In this document: positions 34,964-45,089 of the stretch, in pieces
Position numbering within the stretch: the stretch's first letter is position 1
How the letters are laid out: the number at the start of each line of letters is the position of its first letter
Assembly (NCBI RefSeq): GCF_013393325.1
Contig: NZ_QJRC01000099.1
Span: 46,972-110,971 of the forward strand
Reading direction: 5' to 3'
DNA: 64,000 nucleotides
DNA from: Pseudomonas hunanensis
GTDB lineage: Bacteria > Pseudomonadota > Gammaproteobacteria > Pseudomonadales > Pseudomonadaceae
The notes under the pieces: generated by a model
The model's database searches: none
The model's input: only the letters and a program-made list of their open reading frames with translations
Told to the model about the DNA's origin: nothing
Made by a program: the position numbers and the translations under genes

Positions 34964-37573
34964 TCAGCGCTTGTCTTCAACCTTCCACGCATTACCGTCG
35001 TAGAACGCCTTCCAGCCGGTCGGCTTGCCATCGACCTCGGACTGCACGTACTGCTCCTTGGTCTTGCGGCTGTAGCGAATTACCGCCGGGCGGCCATCTG
35101 GGTCTTTCTGCGGCGCATCGCACAGGAAGTGGTACTTCGGGTCGATCTCATGCTTGTGCGGCACGATCTCGAGCACCAGCGGCGCGCGGGTTTCGCGGTT
35201 TTTAGGGAACTGGCTGGCAGCCAGGAACAACCCCGAAGCACCGTCGCGCAGCACATAGGTGTCGTCGACCTTCTCGCACTTGAGCTCCGGCATGTCCACC
35301 TTGTCCATCTTCGGTGGTGCCGCCTCGCCACTCTTGAGCAGCTTACGGGTGTTCTTGCATGCCGGGTTGGTGCAGCCGAAGAACTTGCCGAAACGACCGG
35401 TCTTCAATTGCATCTCGCTGCCGCACTTGTCGCACTCCAGGCTAGGCCCTTCGTAACCCTTGATGCGGTAGCTGCCCTCTTCGATCTCATAGCCAACGCA
35501 ATCGGGGTTGTTACCGCAGATGTGCAGCTTGTGCTTCTCATCCAGCAGGTAAGCGTCCATCGCCGTGGCGCAGATCGGGCAACGGTGCTTGCCCAGCAGC
35601 ACGCGCGACTCCGATTCGCCCTCGTCATCAGCGGCAATTTCGTCGCCCGGCACCAGGTTGACGGTGGCCTTGCAGCGCTCTTTTGGCGGCAAGGTGTAAC
35701 CCGAGCAACCCAGGAACACACCGGTGGACGCGGTGCGGATCATCATTGGCCGGCCACATTCCTTGCACGGAATGTTGGTCATGGTCGGCTGGTTGGCGCG
35801 CATGCCGTCTTCGCTGGACTCGGCAGTCTGCAGCTTCTTGCTGAAGTCGCCGTAGAACTCGTCGAGCACGTTCTTCCAGTCACGCTCGCCCTGGGCCACG
35901 TCGTCGAGGTTCTCTTCCATGTCGGCGGTAAAGCCATAGTCCATCAGGTTGGAGAAGCTCTCCGACAGGCGCTCGGTAACGATATCGCCCATCTTCTCGG
36001 AGTAGAAGCGGCGGTTGTGCAGGGTCACATAGCCACGGTCCTGAATGGTGGAAATGATCGCCGCGTAGGTCGATGGGCGGCCGATGCCGCGCTTTTCCAT
36101 TTCCTTGACCAGGCTGGCTTCGGTGAAGCGCGCCGGTGGCTTGGTGAAGTGCTGGCTCGGGTCGATCTGGATCAGCTTTAGCGCTTCACCCTGAACCATT
36201 TCTGGCAGCACGTCGTCTTCGCCCGGCTTGCTCTGCTGTGGCAGCACACGGGTGTAACCGTCGAACTTGAGGATACGACCCTTGGCACGCAGCTCGAAAT
36301 CACCGGCAGCCACGGTAACGCTGGTGGACAGGTACTGCGCAGGCGGCATCTGGCATGCCAGGAACTGGCGCCAGATCAGCTCGTACAGGCGCTCGGCGTC
36401 ACGCTCCATGCCACTGAGCTTGGTCGGGTGGGTATTCACGTCAGAAGGACGAATCGCTTCGTGCGCCTCCTGGGCGCCTTCCTTGCTGCCGTATACCAGC
36501 GGCGCTTCCGGCAGGTACTGCTTGCCGAATTCACGCTCGATGTAGCTGCGCGCCATGTCCAGGGCATCAGCCGACAGGTTGGTCGAGTCGGTACGCATGT
36601 AAGTGATGTAGCCGGCTTCGTACAAGCGCTGGGCCATCATCATGGTTTTCTTTACCCCAAAGCCCAGGCGGTTACTGGCTGCCTGCTGCAGGGTCGAAGT
36701 AATGAACGGCGCCGACGGTTTGCTGCTGGTCGGGCGATCTTCACGCTTGACCACGCTGTAGCTGGAAGCCTTCAGCTTCTCTAGCGCAGCCATGGCCTGG
36801 GCTTCGTTCAGCGGCTTGAAGGCCTCGCCCTTCTCGCGCGCCACCTCAAAACGCACCTTGGCGTTCTTCGCGGTGCCGAGGTCGGCGTGGATCTCCCAGT
36901 ACTCTTCCGGGATGAACGCGCGGATTTCACGCTCGCGCTCCACCACCAGCTTGACCGCTACCGACTGCACACGGCCAGCGGACAGGCCACGGGCAATCTT
37001 GGCCCACAGCAGTGGCGAGACCATGTAACCGACCACGCGGTCAAGGAAGCGCCGCGCCTGCTGGGCGTTGACCCGGTCGATGTCCAGCTCGCCCGGCTGC
37101 GAGAAGGCCTCCTGAATGGCCTTCTTGGTAATTTCGTTGAACACCACGCGCTTGTAGCGGGTGTCGTCGCCGCCGATGGCCTCGCGCAGGTGCCAGGCAA
37201 TGGCTTCCCCCTCACGATCCAAGTCGGTTGCGAGATAGATGGTGTCGGCATCCTTGGCCAGGCGGCGCAGTTCTTCGATCACCTTTTCCTTGCCAGGCAG
37301 GATTTCGTACTTCGCCTTCCAGCCATGGTCGGGGTCGACACCCATGCGCGCTACCAGCTGGCGACGAGCTTTTTCTTTCGGCGAAAGGGCCGGAGCCTCA
37401 CCCGCGGCCTTGCCACGCTTGGCGGCCGGCTCTTTGCTCGCGCTGGCCGAACCGCTGGTGGGGAGGTCTCGGATATGGCCGATACTCGACTTCACCACGT
37501 ACTGGTTGCCCAGGTACTTGTTGATGGTCTTGGCCTTGGCCGGGGATTCCACAATGACCAGCGATTTGCCCAT
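34964..37573 (-). CDS. topA: DNA topoisomerase I
   Basis: 869 residues starting MGKSLVIVESPAKAKTINKYL. The TOPRIM domain (about 3-140, with ATDLDREGEAIAWHL) coordinates Mg2+, and the nucleophilic Tyr lies in YITYMRTDSTNLS. Three C-terminal Cys4-type zinc fingers are visible (CKECGRPMM, CPICATAMDAY, CDKCGSEMQ), followed by a basic tail. It relaxes negative supercoils by a type IA mechanism. The N-terminus has an insertion (AAKRGKAAGEAPALSPKEKA) within TOPRIM that is seen in Pseudomonas. It is single-gene and transcribed toward the DUF6586 gene. Confidence 0.97.
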   Translation of the reverse strand: MGKSLVIVESPAKAKTINKYLGNQYVVKSSIGHIRDLPTSGSASASKEPAAKRGKAAGEAPALSPKEKARRQLVARMGVDPDHGWKAKYEILPGKEKVIEELRRLAKDADTIYLATDLDREGEAIAWHLREAIGGDDTRYKRVVFNEITKKAIQEAFSQPGELDIDRVNAQQARRFLDRVVGYMVSPLLWAKIARGLSAGRVQSVAVKLVVEREREIRAFIPEEYWEIHADLGTAKNAKVRFEVAREKGEAFKPLNEAQAMAALEKLKASSYSVVKREDRPTSSKPSAPFITSTLQQAASNRLGFGVKKTMMMAQRLYEAGYITYMRTDSTNLSADALDMARSYIEREFGKQYLPEAPLVYGSKEGAQEAHEAIRPSDVNTHPTKLSGMERDAERLYELIWRQFLACQMPPAQYLSTSVTVAAGDFELRAKGRILKFDGYTRVLPQQSKPGEDDVLPEMVQGEALKLIQIDPSQHFTKPPARFTEASLVKEMEKRGIGRPSTYAAIISTIQDRGYVTLHNRRFYSEKMGDIVTERLSESFSNLMDYGFTADMEENLDDVAQGERDWKNVLDEFYGDFSKKLQTAESSEDGMRANQPTMTNIPCKECGRPMMIRTASTGVFLGCSGYTLPPKERCKATVNLVPGDEIAADDEGESESRVLLGKHRCPICATAMDAYLLDEKHKLHICGNNPDCVGYEIEEGSYRIKGYEGPSLECDKCGSEMQLKTGRFGKFFGCTNPACKNTRKLLKSGEAAPPKMDKVDMPELKCEKVDDTYVLRDGASGLFLAASQFPKNRETRAPLVLEIVPHKHEIDPKYHFLCDAPQKDPDGRPAVIRYSRKTKEQYVQSEVDGKPTGWKAFYDGNAWKVEDKR

Positions 37574-37673
37574 GGATCGGAGTATTCCTGAATCTGAAGA
37601 TGAAAAACACGTCAGGTGCCAGACGCGGCACCGCTATATATAGTGGCAAAAGTGTGAGGTCAAGCTCGGACGA

Positions 37674-37925
37674 TCACTCGTGCGACTTGCCCAGCAACCC
37701 AGGCAGCCCTTCTTCGGCCTTGACCAAAGCAAAGCGTGGCACCTGCTCGCCGTCAACCTCGACGCACTCCTGGAACATCGAAAGGGGGCGCACCCAGAAG
37801 CTGTAATCACCATACAGGCATTGGTAGAACACCATCCACTCTTCGCTTTCGGAGTGCCGCGCAACACTGAAGACACGGTACTCAGGCCCTTTGTAATGCC
37901 GGTATACGCCTGGTTGTATCTGCAT
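37674..37925 (-). CDS. DUF1653 family small protein
   Basis: 83 residues from the ATG at 37925 (MQIQPGVYRHYKGPEYRVFSV), which matches the DUF1653 opening H-(Y/F)KG-YYxV. The middle is WMVFYQCLYGDYSFWVRPLSMF and the end EEGLPGLLGK. It is a compact beta-rich cytoplasmic protein with no known activity. It lies 100 bp upstream of topA and 25 bp past the fadA terminator hairpin. Between it and topA there is no strong terminator. Confidence 0.9.
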   Translation of the reverse strand: MQIQPGVYRHYKGPEYRVFSVARHSESEEWMVFYQCLYGDYSFWVRPLSMFQECVEVDGEQVPRFALVKAEEGLPGLLGKSHE

Positions 37926-37949
37926 GTTGCACACCCTCTTGAAAAAACC

Positions 37950-37982
37950 TGAAAAAAACAAAACCGGGGCACATGGCCCCGG
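37950..37982 (-). terminator. Intrinsic terminator of the fadBA operon
   Basis: CCGGGGC / GCCCCGG with a 5-nt loop is followed on the minus strand by TTTTGTTTTTTTC. It lies 20 bp past the fadA stop. Confidence 0.9.
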
Positions 37983-38001
37983 CTGCTGTCCTGCTACGCG
38001 A

Positions 38002-39177
38002 TCAGACGCGTTCGAAGACAGTGGTGATACCTTGCCCCAGGCCGACGCACATGGTCGCCACCCCCAGCGTACCGCCATTTTGCTTCATGACGTTGAGCAG
38101 GGTGCCGGAAATCCGCGCCCCGGAGCAACCGAACGGGTGGCCCAAGGCAATCGCGCCGCCGTGCAGGTTAACCTTCTCATCCATCTTGTCGAGCACTTTC
38201 AAGTCTTTCAGCACTGGCAGGGCCTGTGCAGCGAAGGCTTCGTTGAGCTCGATGAAGTCGATGTCGGCCATGGTCAGGCCGGCACGCTTGAGGGCTTTCT
38301 GGGTCGAAGGCACCGGGCCGTAGCCCATGATAGCCGGATCGACACCGGCCACCGCCATCGAACGGATCACTGCCAATGGCTGGATCCCCAGGTCCATGGC
38401 ACGCTGGCCGGACATGACGATCATGCACGATGCGCCATCAGTGATCTGCGACGAGGTACCGGCCGTGACAGTCCCCCCTTTCGGGTTGAATGCCGGCTTG
38501 AGCGACGCCAGGCCTTCGAGGGTGGTTTCCGGGCGAATGGTTTCGTCGAAATCGAACACCTTCAGGAAGCCGTTCTCGTCATAGCCCTGCATCGGGATGA
38601 TCTCGTCCTTGAACTTGCCTTCGACCGTGGCCTTGTGGGCCAACTGGTGCGAACGCACGCCGAACAGGTCCTGCTGCTCACGGGTGATGCCATGCATCTT
38701 GCCGAGCATTTCTGCAGTCAGGCCCATCATCCCGGAAGCCTTGGCGGCATGCAAGGACAGGTGCGGGTTGGGATCGACGCCGTGCATCATGCTGACGTGC
38801 CCCATGTGCTCCACGCCACCGACCACGAACACATCACCGTTACCGGTCATGATCGCCTGGGCGGCAGTGTGCAGCGCGCTCATCGACGAACCGCAAAGAC
38901 GGCTGACGGTCTGGGCCGCAGAGGTGTGCGGGATCTGGGTCATCAGCGACGCCATGCGGGCGATGTTCCAGCCCTGTTCCAGGGTCTGGTTGACGCAGCC
39001 CCAGATCACGTCCTCGACTTCTTTCGGGTCAACCTTGCCGTTGCGTTCCAGCAACTTGCTGATCAGGTGCGCCGACATGTCTTCGGCGCGGGTATTACGG
39101 TGCATGCCACCCTTGGAGCGGCCCATTGGCGTGCGACCGAAGTCGACAATCACCACGTCTCTTGGATTCAGGCTCAT
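38002..39177 (-). CDS. fadA: 3-ketoacyl-CoA thiolase FadA
   Basis: 391 residues, the beta subunit of the fatty acid oxidation complex. It cleaves 3-ketoacyl-CoA with CoA to acetyl-CoA and a shortened acyl-CoA. Catalytic Cys lies in TVSRLCGSSMSALH (near 91), His in NEAFAAQ (upstream) and HPFGCSG (second Cys region GCSGARI). It begins 31 bp after fadB in the same operon and ends at a strong terminator. The order fadB-fadA and proximity to psrA suggest fatty-acid-dependent derepression. Confidence 0.97.
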   Translation of the reverse strand: MSLNPRDVVIVDFGRTPMGRSKGGMHRNTRAEDMSAHLISKLLERNGKVDPKEVEDVIWGCVNQTLEQGWNIARMASLMTQIPHTSAAQTVSRLCGSSMSALHTAAQAIMTGNGDVFVVGGVEHMGHVSMMHGVDPNPHLSLHAAKASGMMGLTAEMLGKMHGITREQQDLFGVRSHQLAHKATVEGKFKDEIIPMQGYDENGFLKVFDFDETIRPETTLEGLASLKPAFNPKGGTVTAGTSSQITDGASCMIVMSGQRAMDLGIQPLAVIRSMAVAGVDPAIMGYGPVPSTQKALKRAGLTMADIDFIELNEAFAAQALPVLKDLKVLDKMDEKVNLHGGAIALGHPFGCSGARISGTLLNVMKQNGGTLGVATMCVGLGQGITTVFERV

Positions 39178-39208
39178 ATCAAATCTCTCGCTCTAGCTCG
39201 TTGACCGC

Positions 39209-41356
<2,148 letters not shown>

Positions 41357-41887
41357 CAACTGATCTCCACGATATGGAAGCTGAACTGTACACGCCGATC
41401 GCTGCAGCAAAAGCAGGCCTAGCTGCCCTGCTCCAGGCACACCCGTCAGCGCGCTAGTCGGAAGTATGGCTTGGCGTCATGACATACAAACGCTCAATTC
41501 ATACGCCCGTTTGATTTGGGTGTGCACACATTCTCCGAAAAGATCGGCGTTGTCAAATGCTCACGAGCACGGGGAAAACGCGACTTTCCAGTCATTTTGT
41601 ATCGGATGGGTACAAAACATGATGACAGTGATCGCCGAGCATTCATGTCAGCGATTGACCACACGCGCTGGCAGTGTGCTGCAACTTTCGGCTTGCGTGG
41701 CAAGCGCGGGCGGCTACACTGGCACTTGCTTGAATGAATACCCGGCCTGCCTGGCCTTTTCTGCGCAGCAGAACGCAAAGCGGCGACTTGGCACCCCACC
41801 CCTTCAGGGTTCTGCCAAGCCGCCGCTTTGTCGTTTGAGAACAGGTTTATCGCGCGTGACGCCTACCCTGCGGGAGCAAGGCGGGAC
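41357..41887. other. 531-bp intergenic region between fadB and a membrane protein gene
   Basis: No convincing ORF. It holds, in order, an inverted pair CAAACG/CGTTTG (41487-41513, 15-bp spacer), an inverted pair TTTTGTA/TACAAAA (41595-41617, 9-bp spacer), a possible promoter on the + strand (TTGCGT at 41693, TACACT at 41715, 16-bp gap), and a long hairpin at 41776-41830. The fadBA promoter should lie in the first ~150 bp. A small RNA in the second half is possible. Confidence 0.5.
41776..41830. terminator. Long (18-bp) hairpin, possible terminator or sRNA 3' end
   Basis: CAAAGCGGCGACTTGGCA pairs with the 18 nt at 41813-41830 with one mismatch (A opposite C), loop 19 nt. It is followed on the + strand by TCGTTTG. 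It lies 58 bp past the stop of the 145-residue membrane protein gene on the minus strand and so may end that transcript. Confidence 0.6.
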
Positions 41888-42325
41888 TCAGGCCAGGGTT
41901 TCGAGGGCGTAGGCAACATCCTGCAATACAGCCGTATCGCCCCGCTCGGTCCAGTACAAGGCAATCATCCGCGCATCGGCCTCGACCTTGTAGACGCTCA
42001 CCGGCAGGCGCGCCAACGCCTCCATGAAGCGCGGGTCTTCGCAGGGTTCGCGCCACTGGTTCCACCACACCCCCGGGCTGACCTGCCAGAAGCTAAAGCT
42101 GTCCTCATGCCCACGGCGCCTGGCCCGGTGGTACTGCGGGCAAGGGCTTGGCGGCTCCTTTTCCAGCCAGTGCGGCCACTGCTGCGGCGCCAGTTGCATG
42201 GCCAGGCCCATGCGCCGCGCCTCCAGGCGCAGCTTCATCTGCTCGCTCTGCTTGCGCGAGCTGCGCAGCCAGGAAAGCGGGCTGAGAATCAGCGCAAGGA
42301 TTGACACCACCAGCAATACCGTCAT
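41888..42325 (-). CDS. Small predicted membrane protein, unknown function
   Basis: 145 residues from the ATG at 42325 (MTVLLVVSILALILSPLSWL), with GGGATG 7 nt upstream. A single N-terminal transmembrane helix (2-20) is followed by a basic stretch (RSSRKQSEQMKLRLEARR) and a soluble C-terminal part with three Trp in close order (SPGVWWNQWREP). The positive-inside rule places the C-terminus in the cytoplasm. It occurs near fadB in Pseudomonas genomes by gene order. No function is known to me. Confidence 0.8.
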   Translation of the reverse strand: MTVLLVVSILALILSPLSWLRSSRKQSEQMKLRLEARRMGLAMQLAPQQWPHWLEKEPPSPCPQYHRARRRGHEDSFSFWQVSPGVWWNQWREPCEDPRFMEALARLPVSVYKVEADARMIALYWTERGDTAVLQDVAYALETLA

Positions 42326-42435
42326 ATCAGTACATCCCATAAAGCGTTGCAAATGAGCTGGTTAGCCATTTTTCACGGTAGACCCGCCCGAAAGCGACCA
42401 TACTTCTTCTATCGCGATTGTCAGGAGTACCGCTC

Positions 42436-42876
42436 ATGTCCTACGAACATCTTCTGGTTGCCGTCGACCTGACCGAAGAATGCGACCCGGTGATCAAGCG
42501 CGCCATGGCGCTGGCCGCGCCTTCGAACGCCAAGGTTTCGCTGGTGCACATCGTCGAGCCGATGGCCATGGCATTTGGCGGTGACGTGCCGATGGACCTG
42601 TCGCAACTGCAACAGCAGCAGTTCGACCAGGCCAAAGAGCGCATGGACCGCCTGTTCAATAAATACCCGGACATCAAGCGCGGCGACTCCCACTTGACCT
42701 ACGGCCAACCGCGCCAGGAAATCCACCAGCTGGCCAAGGACCAGAACTGCGACCTGATCGTGGTCGGCAGCCATGGCCGTCATGGTCTGGCGCTGCTGCT
42801 GGGCTCCACGGCCAATGACGTGCTGCATGGCGCGCCGTGTGATGTGCTGGCGGTACGCCTGCTGAAGAAAGAATGA
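42436..42876 (+). CDS. Universal stress protein (UspA family)
   Basis: 146 residues from the ATG at 42436 with Shine-Dalgarno CAGGAG. The alpha/beta fold starts YEHLLVAVDLTEECDPVIKRA and ends with the ATP-binding motif G-2x-G-9x-G-(S/T) in VGSHGRHGLALLLGSTAND. It therefore belongs to the ATP-binding subgroup. Usp proteins respond to stationary phase, redox or anaerobic stress. No specific regulatory site is clear. It is convergent with uup across a REP hairpin. Confidence 0.94.
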   Translation: MSYEHLLVAVDLTEECDPVIKRAMALAAPSNAKVSLVHIVEPMAMAFGGDVPMDLSQLQQQQFDQAKERMDRLFNKYPDIKRGDSHLTYGQPRQEIHQLAKDQNCDLIVVGSHGRHGLALLLGSTANDVLHGAPCDVLAVRLLKKE

Positions 42877-42881
42877 CTTAA

Positions 42882-42929
42882 CCAGATCTGGCCTCTTCGC
42901 GGGCTTGCCCGCAAGGAGGCCAGATCTGG
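42882..42929. repeat. REP-type nested inverted repeat between usp and uup
   Basis: The outer arms CCAGATCTGGCCTC / GAGGCCAGATCTGG pair perfectly, and the inner GCGGGC-TT-GCCCGC is the REP core. This 48-bp structure begins 6 bp after the usp stop and lies between convergent genes. Confidence 0.88.
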
Positions 42930-42939
42930 CTGACGCCGA

Positions 42940-44868
42940 TCAGCCTTCCAGCTCAGCCCAGCGCTCTACCAACGCATCCAGCTCACCTTGCAGCCTCTCG
43001 ATGCTGGCCAGCACTGCCGAGGTTTCCGCGATCGGCCGCTGGTAGAAGCCCGCCGCATTCACTTCTTCCTGAGCCTCAGCCATGCGCTGTTCAACTTCGT
43101 CGATCTGCCCTGGCAGCATCTCCAGCTCACGCTGCAACTTGTAGCTGAGTTTCTTTTTCGAAGCCTCTTCCACCACCGGTGCCGCAACGGGCGCGGGCTT
43201 GGCCTCGACCTTCTCCACAACCGCGCTGTTGAGTGCGGACTTGCCACCCTTGCTCTCGGTCACGCCCAGCAGTTTCGGCGAGCCGCCCTGACGAATCCAG
43301 TCCTCGTAACCCCCCACATACTCACGCACCTTGCCCTCGCCTTCGAACACCAGGGTGCTGGTGACGACGTTGTCGAGGAAGGCCCGGTCGTGGCTGACCA
43401 TCAGCACGGTGCCCTTGTAGTTGGACAGCACCTCTTCGAGCAGCTCGAGGGTTTCCACATCCAGGTCGTTGGTCGGTTCGTCGAGTACCAGCAGGTTGGC
43501 CGGCTTGCTGAACAGCTTGGCCAGCAGCAGCCGCGCACGCTCACCACCCGACAGCGCCTTGACCGGCGTGCGCGCACGCTGGGGGCTGAACAGGAAATCG
43601 CCAAGGTAGCTCAGCACGTGGCGGTTCTGACCATCGATCTCGATGAAATCGCGGCCTTCGGCCAGGTTGTCGATCACGGTCTTTTCCAGATCGAGCTGGT
43701 GGCGCATCTGGTCGAAATAGGCCACCTCAAGCTTGGTACCGCGCTCCACTTTGCCCGCGGTGGGCTCAAGGTCGCCCAGCATCATCTTGAGCAACGTGGT
43801 CTTGCCGGTACCATTCGCGCCCAGTAGACCGATACGATCCTGGCGTTGCAGGACCATGGAGAAATCCTTGACCAGCAGGGGACCGTCCTTGTGATGGAAG
43901 CTGACATTTTCCAGCACCATCACCTGCTTGCCGGATTTGTCCGCTGCTTCGATCTGGATGTTGGCCTTGCCCTGGCGCTCACGGCGCTCGCCACGCTCCA
44001 CACGCAACGCCTTCAGTGCACGCACGCGGCCTTCGTTACGGGTACGCCGGGCCTTGATACCCTGGCGAATCCACACTTCTTCCTGGGCCAGGCGCTTGTC
44101 GAACAGCGCGTTGGCGGTTTCTTCGGCGGCCAATGCGGCCTCCTTGTGCACCAGGAAGCTGGCGTAGTCGCCGTTCCAGTCGATCAGGCCGCCGCGATCC
44201 AGCTCAAGGATACGGGTGGCCAGGTTCTGCAGGAAGGAACGGTCGTGGGTAATGAACAGCACCGCGCCGTTGAAGCCGCGCAGGGCCTCTTCAAGCCAGG
44301 CGATGGCGCCGATATCCAGGTGGTTGGTTGGCTCATCGAGCAGCAGCAGGTCGGGCTCGGACACCAGAGCCTGAGCCAGCAGCACACGGCGGCGCCAGCC
44401 ACCGGACAACTCGGCCAGGGTCTTGTCGGCCGGCAGCTGCAAGCGGCTCAGGGTGCTTTCCACCACCTGCTGCAGGCGCCAGCCGTCACGGGCTTCCAGC
44501 TCGTGCTGAACGTGCATGAGTTTTTCCAGGTCTTCGTCGCCCTGGATGTTCATGCTCAGGTGATGGAACTGCGCCAGCAACTCGCCCACACCGTCCAGGC
44601 CAGCGGCAACCACGTCGAACACCGTGCGCTCGTCGGCCACCGGCAGCTCCTGAGGCAGCTCGCCGATCTTCAGGCCAGGGGCACGCCAGATTTCACCGTC
44701 ATCGCCCTTCTGCTCGCCCTTGACCAGGCGCAGCATGCTCGACTTGCCGGTGCCGTTGCGGCCGATGATGCACACCCGCTCGCCACGAGCGATCTGCCAG
44801 GACACTTTGTCCAGCAGCGGCATGGCGCCGAATGCGAGGGACACATCGCTGAATTTGAGCAGGGTCAT
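42940..44868 (-). CDS. uup: ABC-F family ATPase Uup
   Basis: 642 residues from the ATG at 44868 with GGAGA upstream. It has two ATPase domains in tandem: Walker A GRNGTGKSSML and GANGTGKTTLL, signatures LSGGWRRRVLLAQAL and LSGGERARLLLAKLF, and Walker B LLLLDEPTNHLD and LLVLDEPTNDLD. The ABC-F linker (about 240-310, charged, RLAQEEVWIRQGIKARR) joins them. The C-terminal ~80 residues form a coiled coil (LPGQIDEVEQRMAEAQEEV), the Uup hallmark. ABC-F proteins act on the ribosome, and Uup also limits transposon excision. There are no transmembrane segments. Confidence 0.95.
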   Translation of the reverse strand: MTLLKFSDVSLAFGAMPLLDKVSWQIARGERVCIIGRNGTGKSSMLRLVKGEQKGDDGEIWRAPGLKIGELPQELPVADERTVFDVVAAGLDGVGELLAQFHHLSMNIQGDEDLEKLMHVQHELEARDGWRLQQVVESTLSRLQLPADKTLAELSGGWRRRVLLAQALVSEPDLLLLDEPTNHLDIGAIAWLEEALRGFNGAVLFITHDRSFLQNLATRILELDRGGLIDWNGDYASFLVHKEAALAAEETANALFDKRLAQEEVWIRQGIKARRTRNEGRVRALKALRVERGERRERQGKANIQIEAADKSGKQVMVLENVSFHHKDGPLLVKDFSMVLQRQDRIGLLGANGTGKTTLLKMMLGDLEPTAGKVERGTKLEVAYFDQMRHQLDLEKTVIDNLAEGRDFIEIDGQNRHVLSYLGDFLFSPQRARTPVKALSGGERARLLLAKLFSKPANLLVLDEPTNDLDVETLELLEEVLSNYKGTVLMVSHDRAFLDNVVTSTLVFEGEGKVREYVGGYEDWIRQGGSPKLLGVTESKGGKSALNSAVVEKVEAKPAPVAAPVVEEASKKKLSYKLQRELEMLPGQIDEVEQRMAEAQEEVNAAGFYQRPIAETSAVLASIERLQGELDALVERWAELEG

Positions 44869-45089
44869 GTTGGTCTCCATAAATCGGGCGCGCATTCTAC
44901 CTGACTTGGGCCTCGACGGCACCCGCCAGCCCCACCGGCGAGCGACAGGTGACATCTGGTCGTACTTAATATCCCGATACAAGCACAGTGCTTTCACCCG
45001 CCGCCGGCAAACGGCTAAGCTAAGGCAATAGCTTTCAACAGTGCTGGCTCCGCCGTCACTTCCCCATGGTTCAACTGCCCGGACGTATC

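Noticed and set aside
41487..41513. Canonical PsrA operator upstream of fadB
   Set aside because: The CAAACG and CGTTTG arms are 15 bp apart, whereas the known motif has 2-4 bp. It is kept only as an unexplained repeat.
41719..41732. Sigma-54 promoter (TGGCAC ... TTGC)
   Set aside because: The two elements abut. A -24/-12 promoter needs about 5 bp between them.
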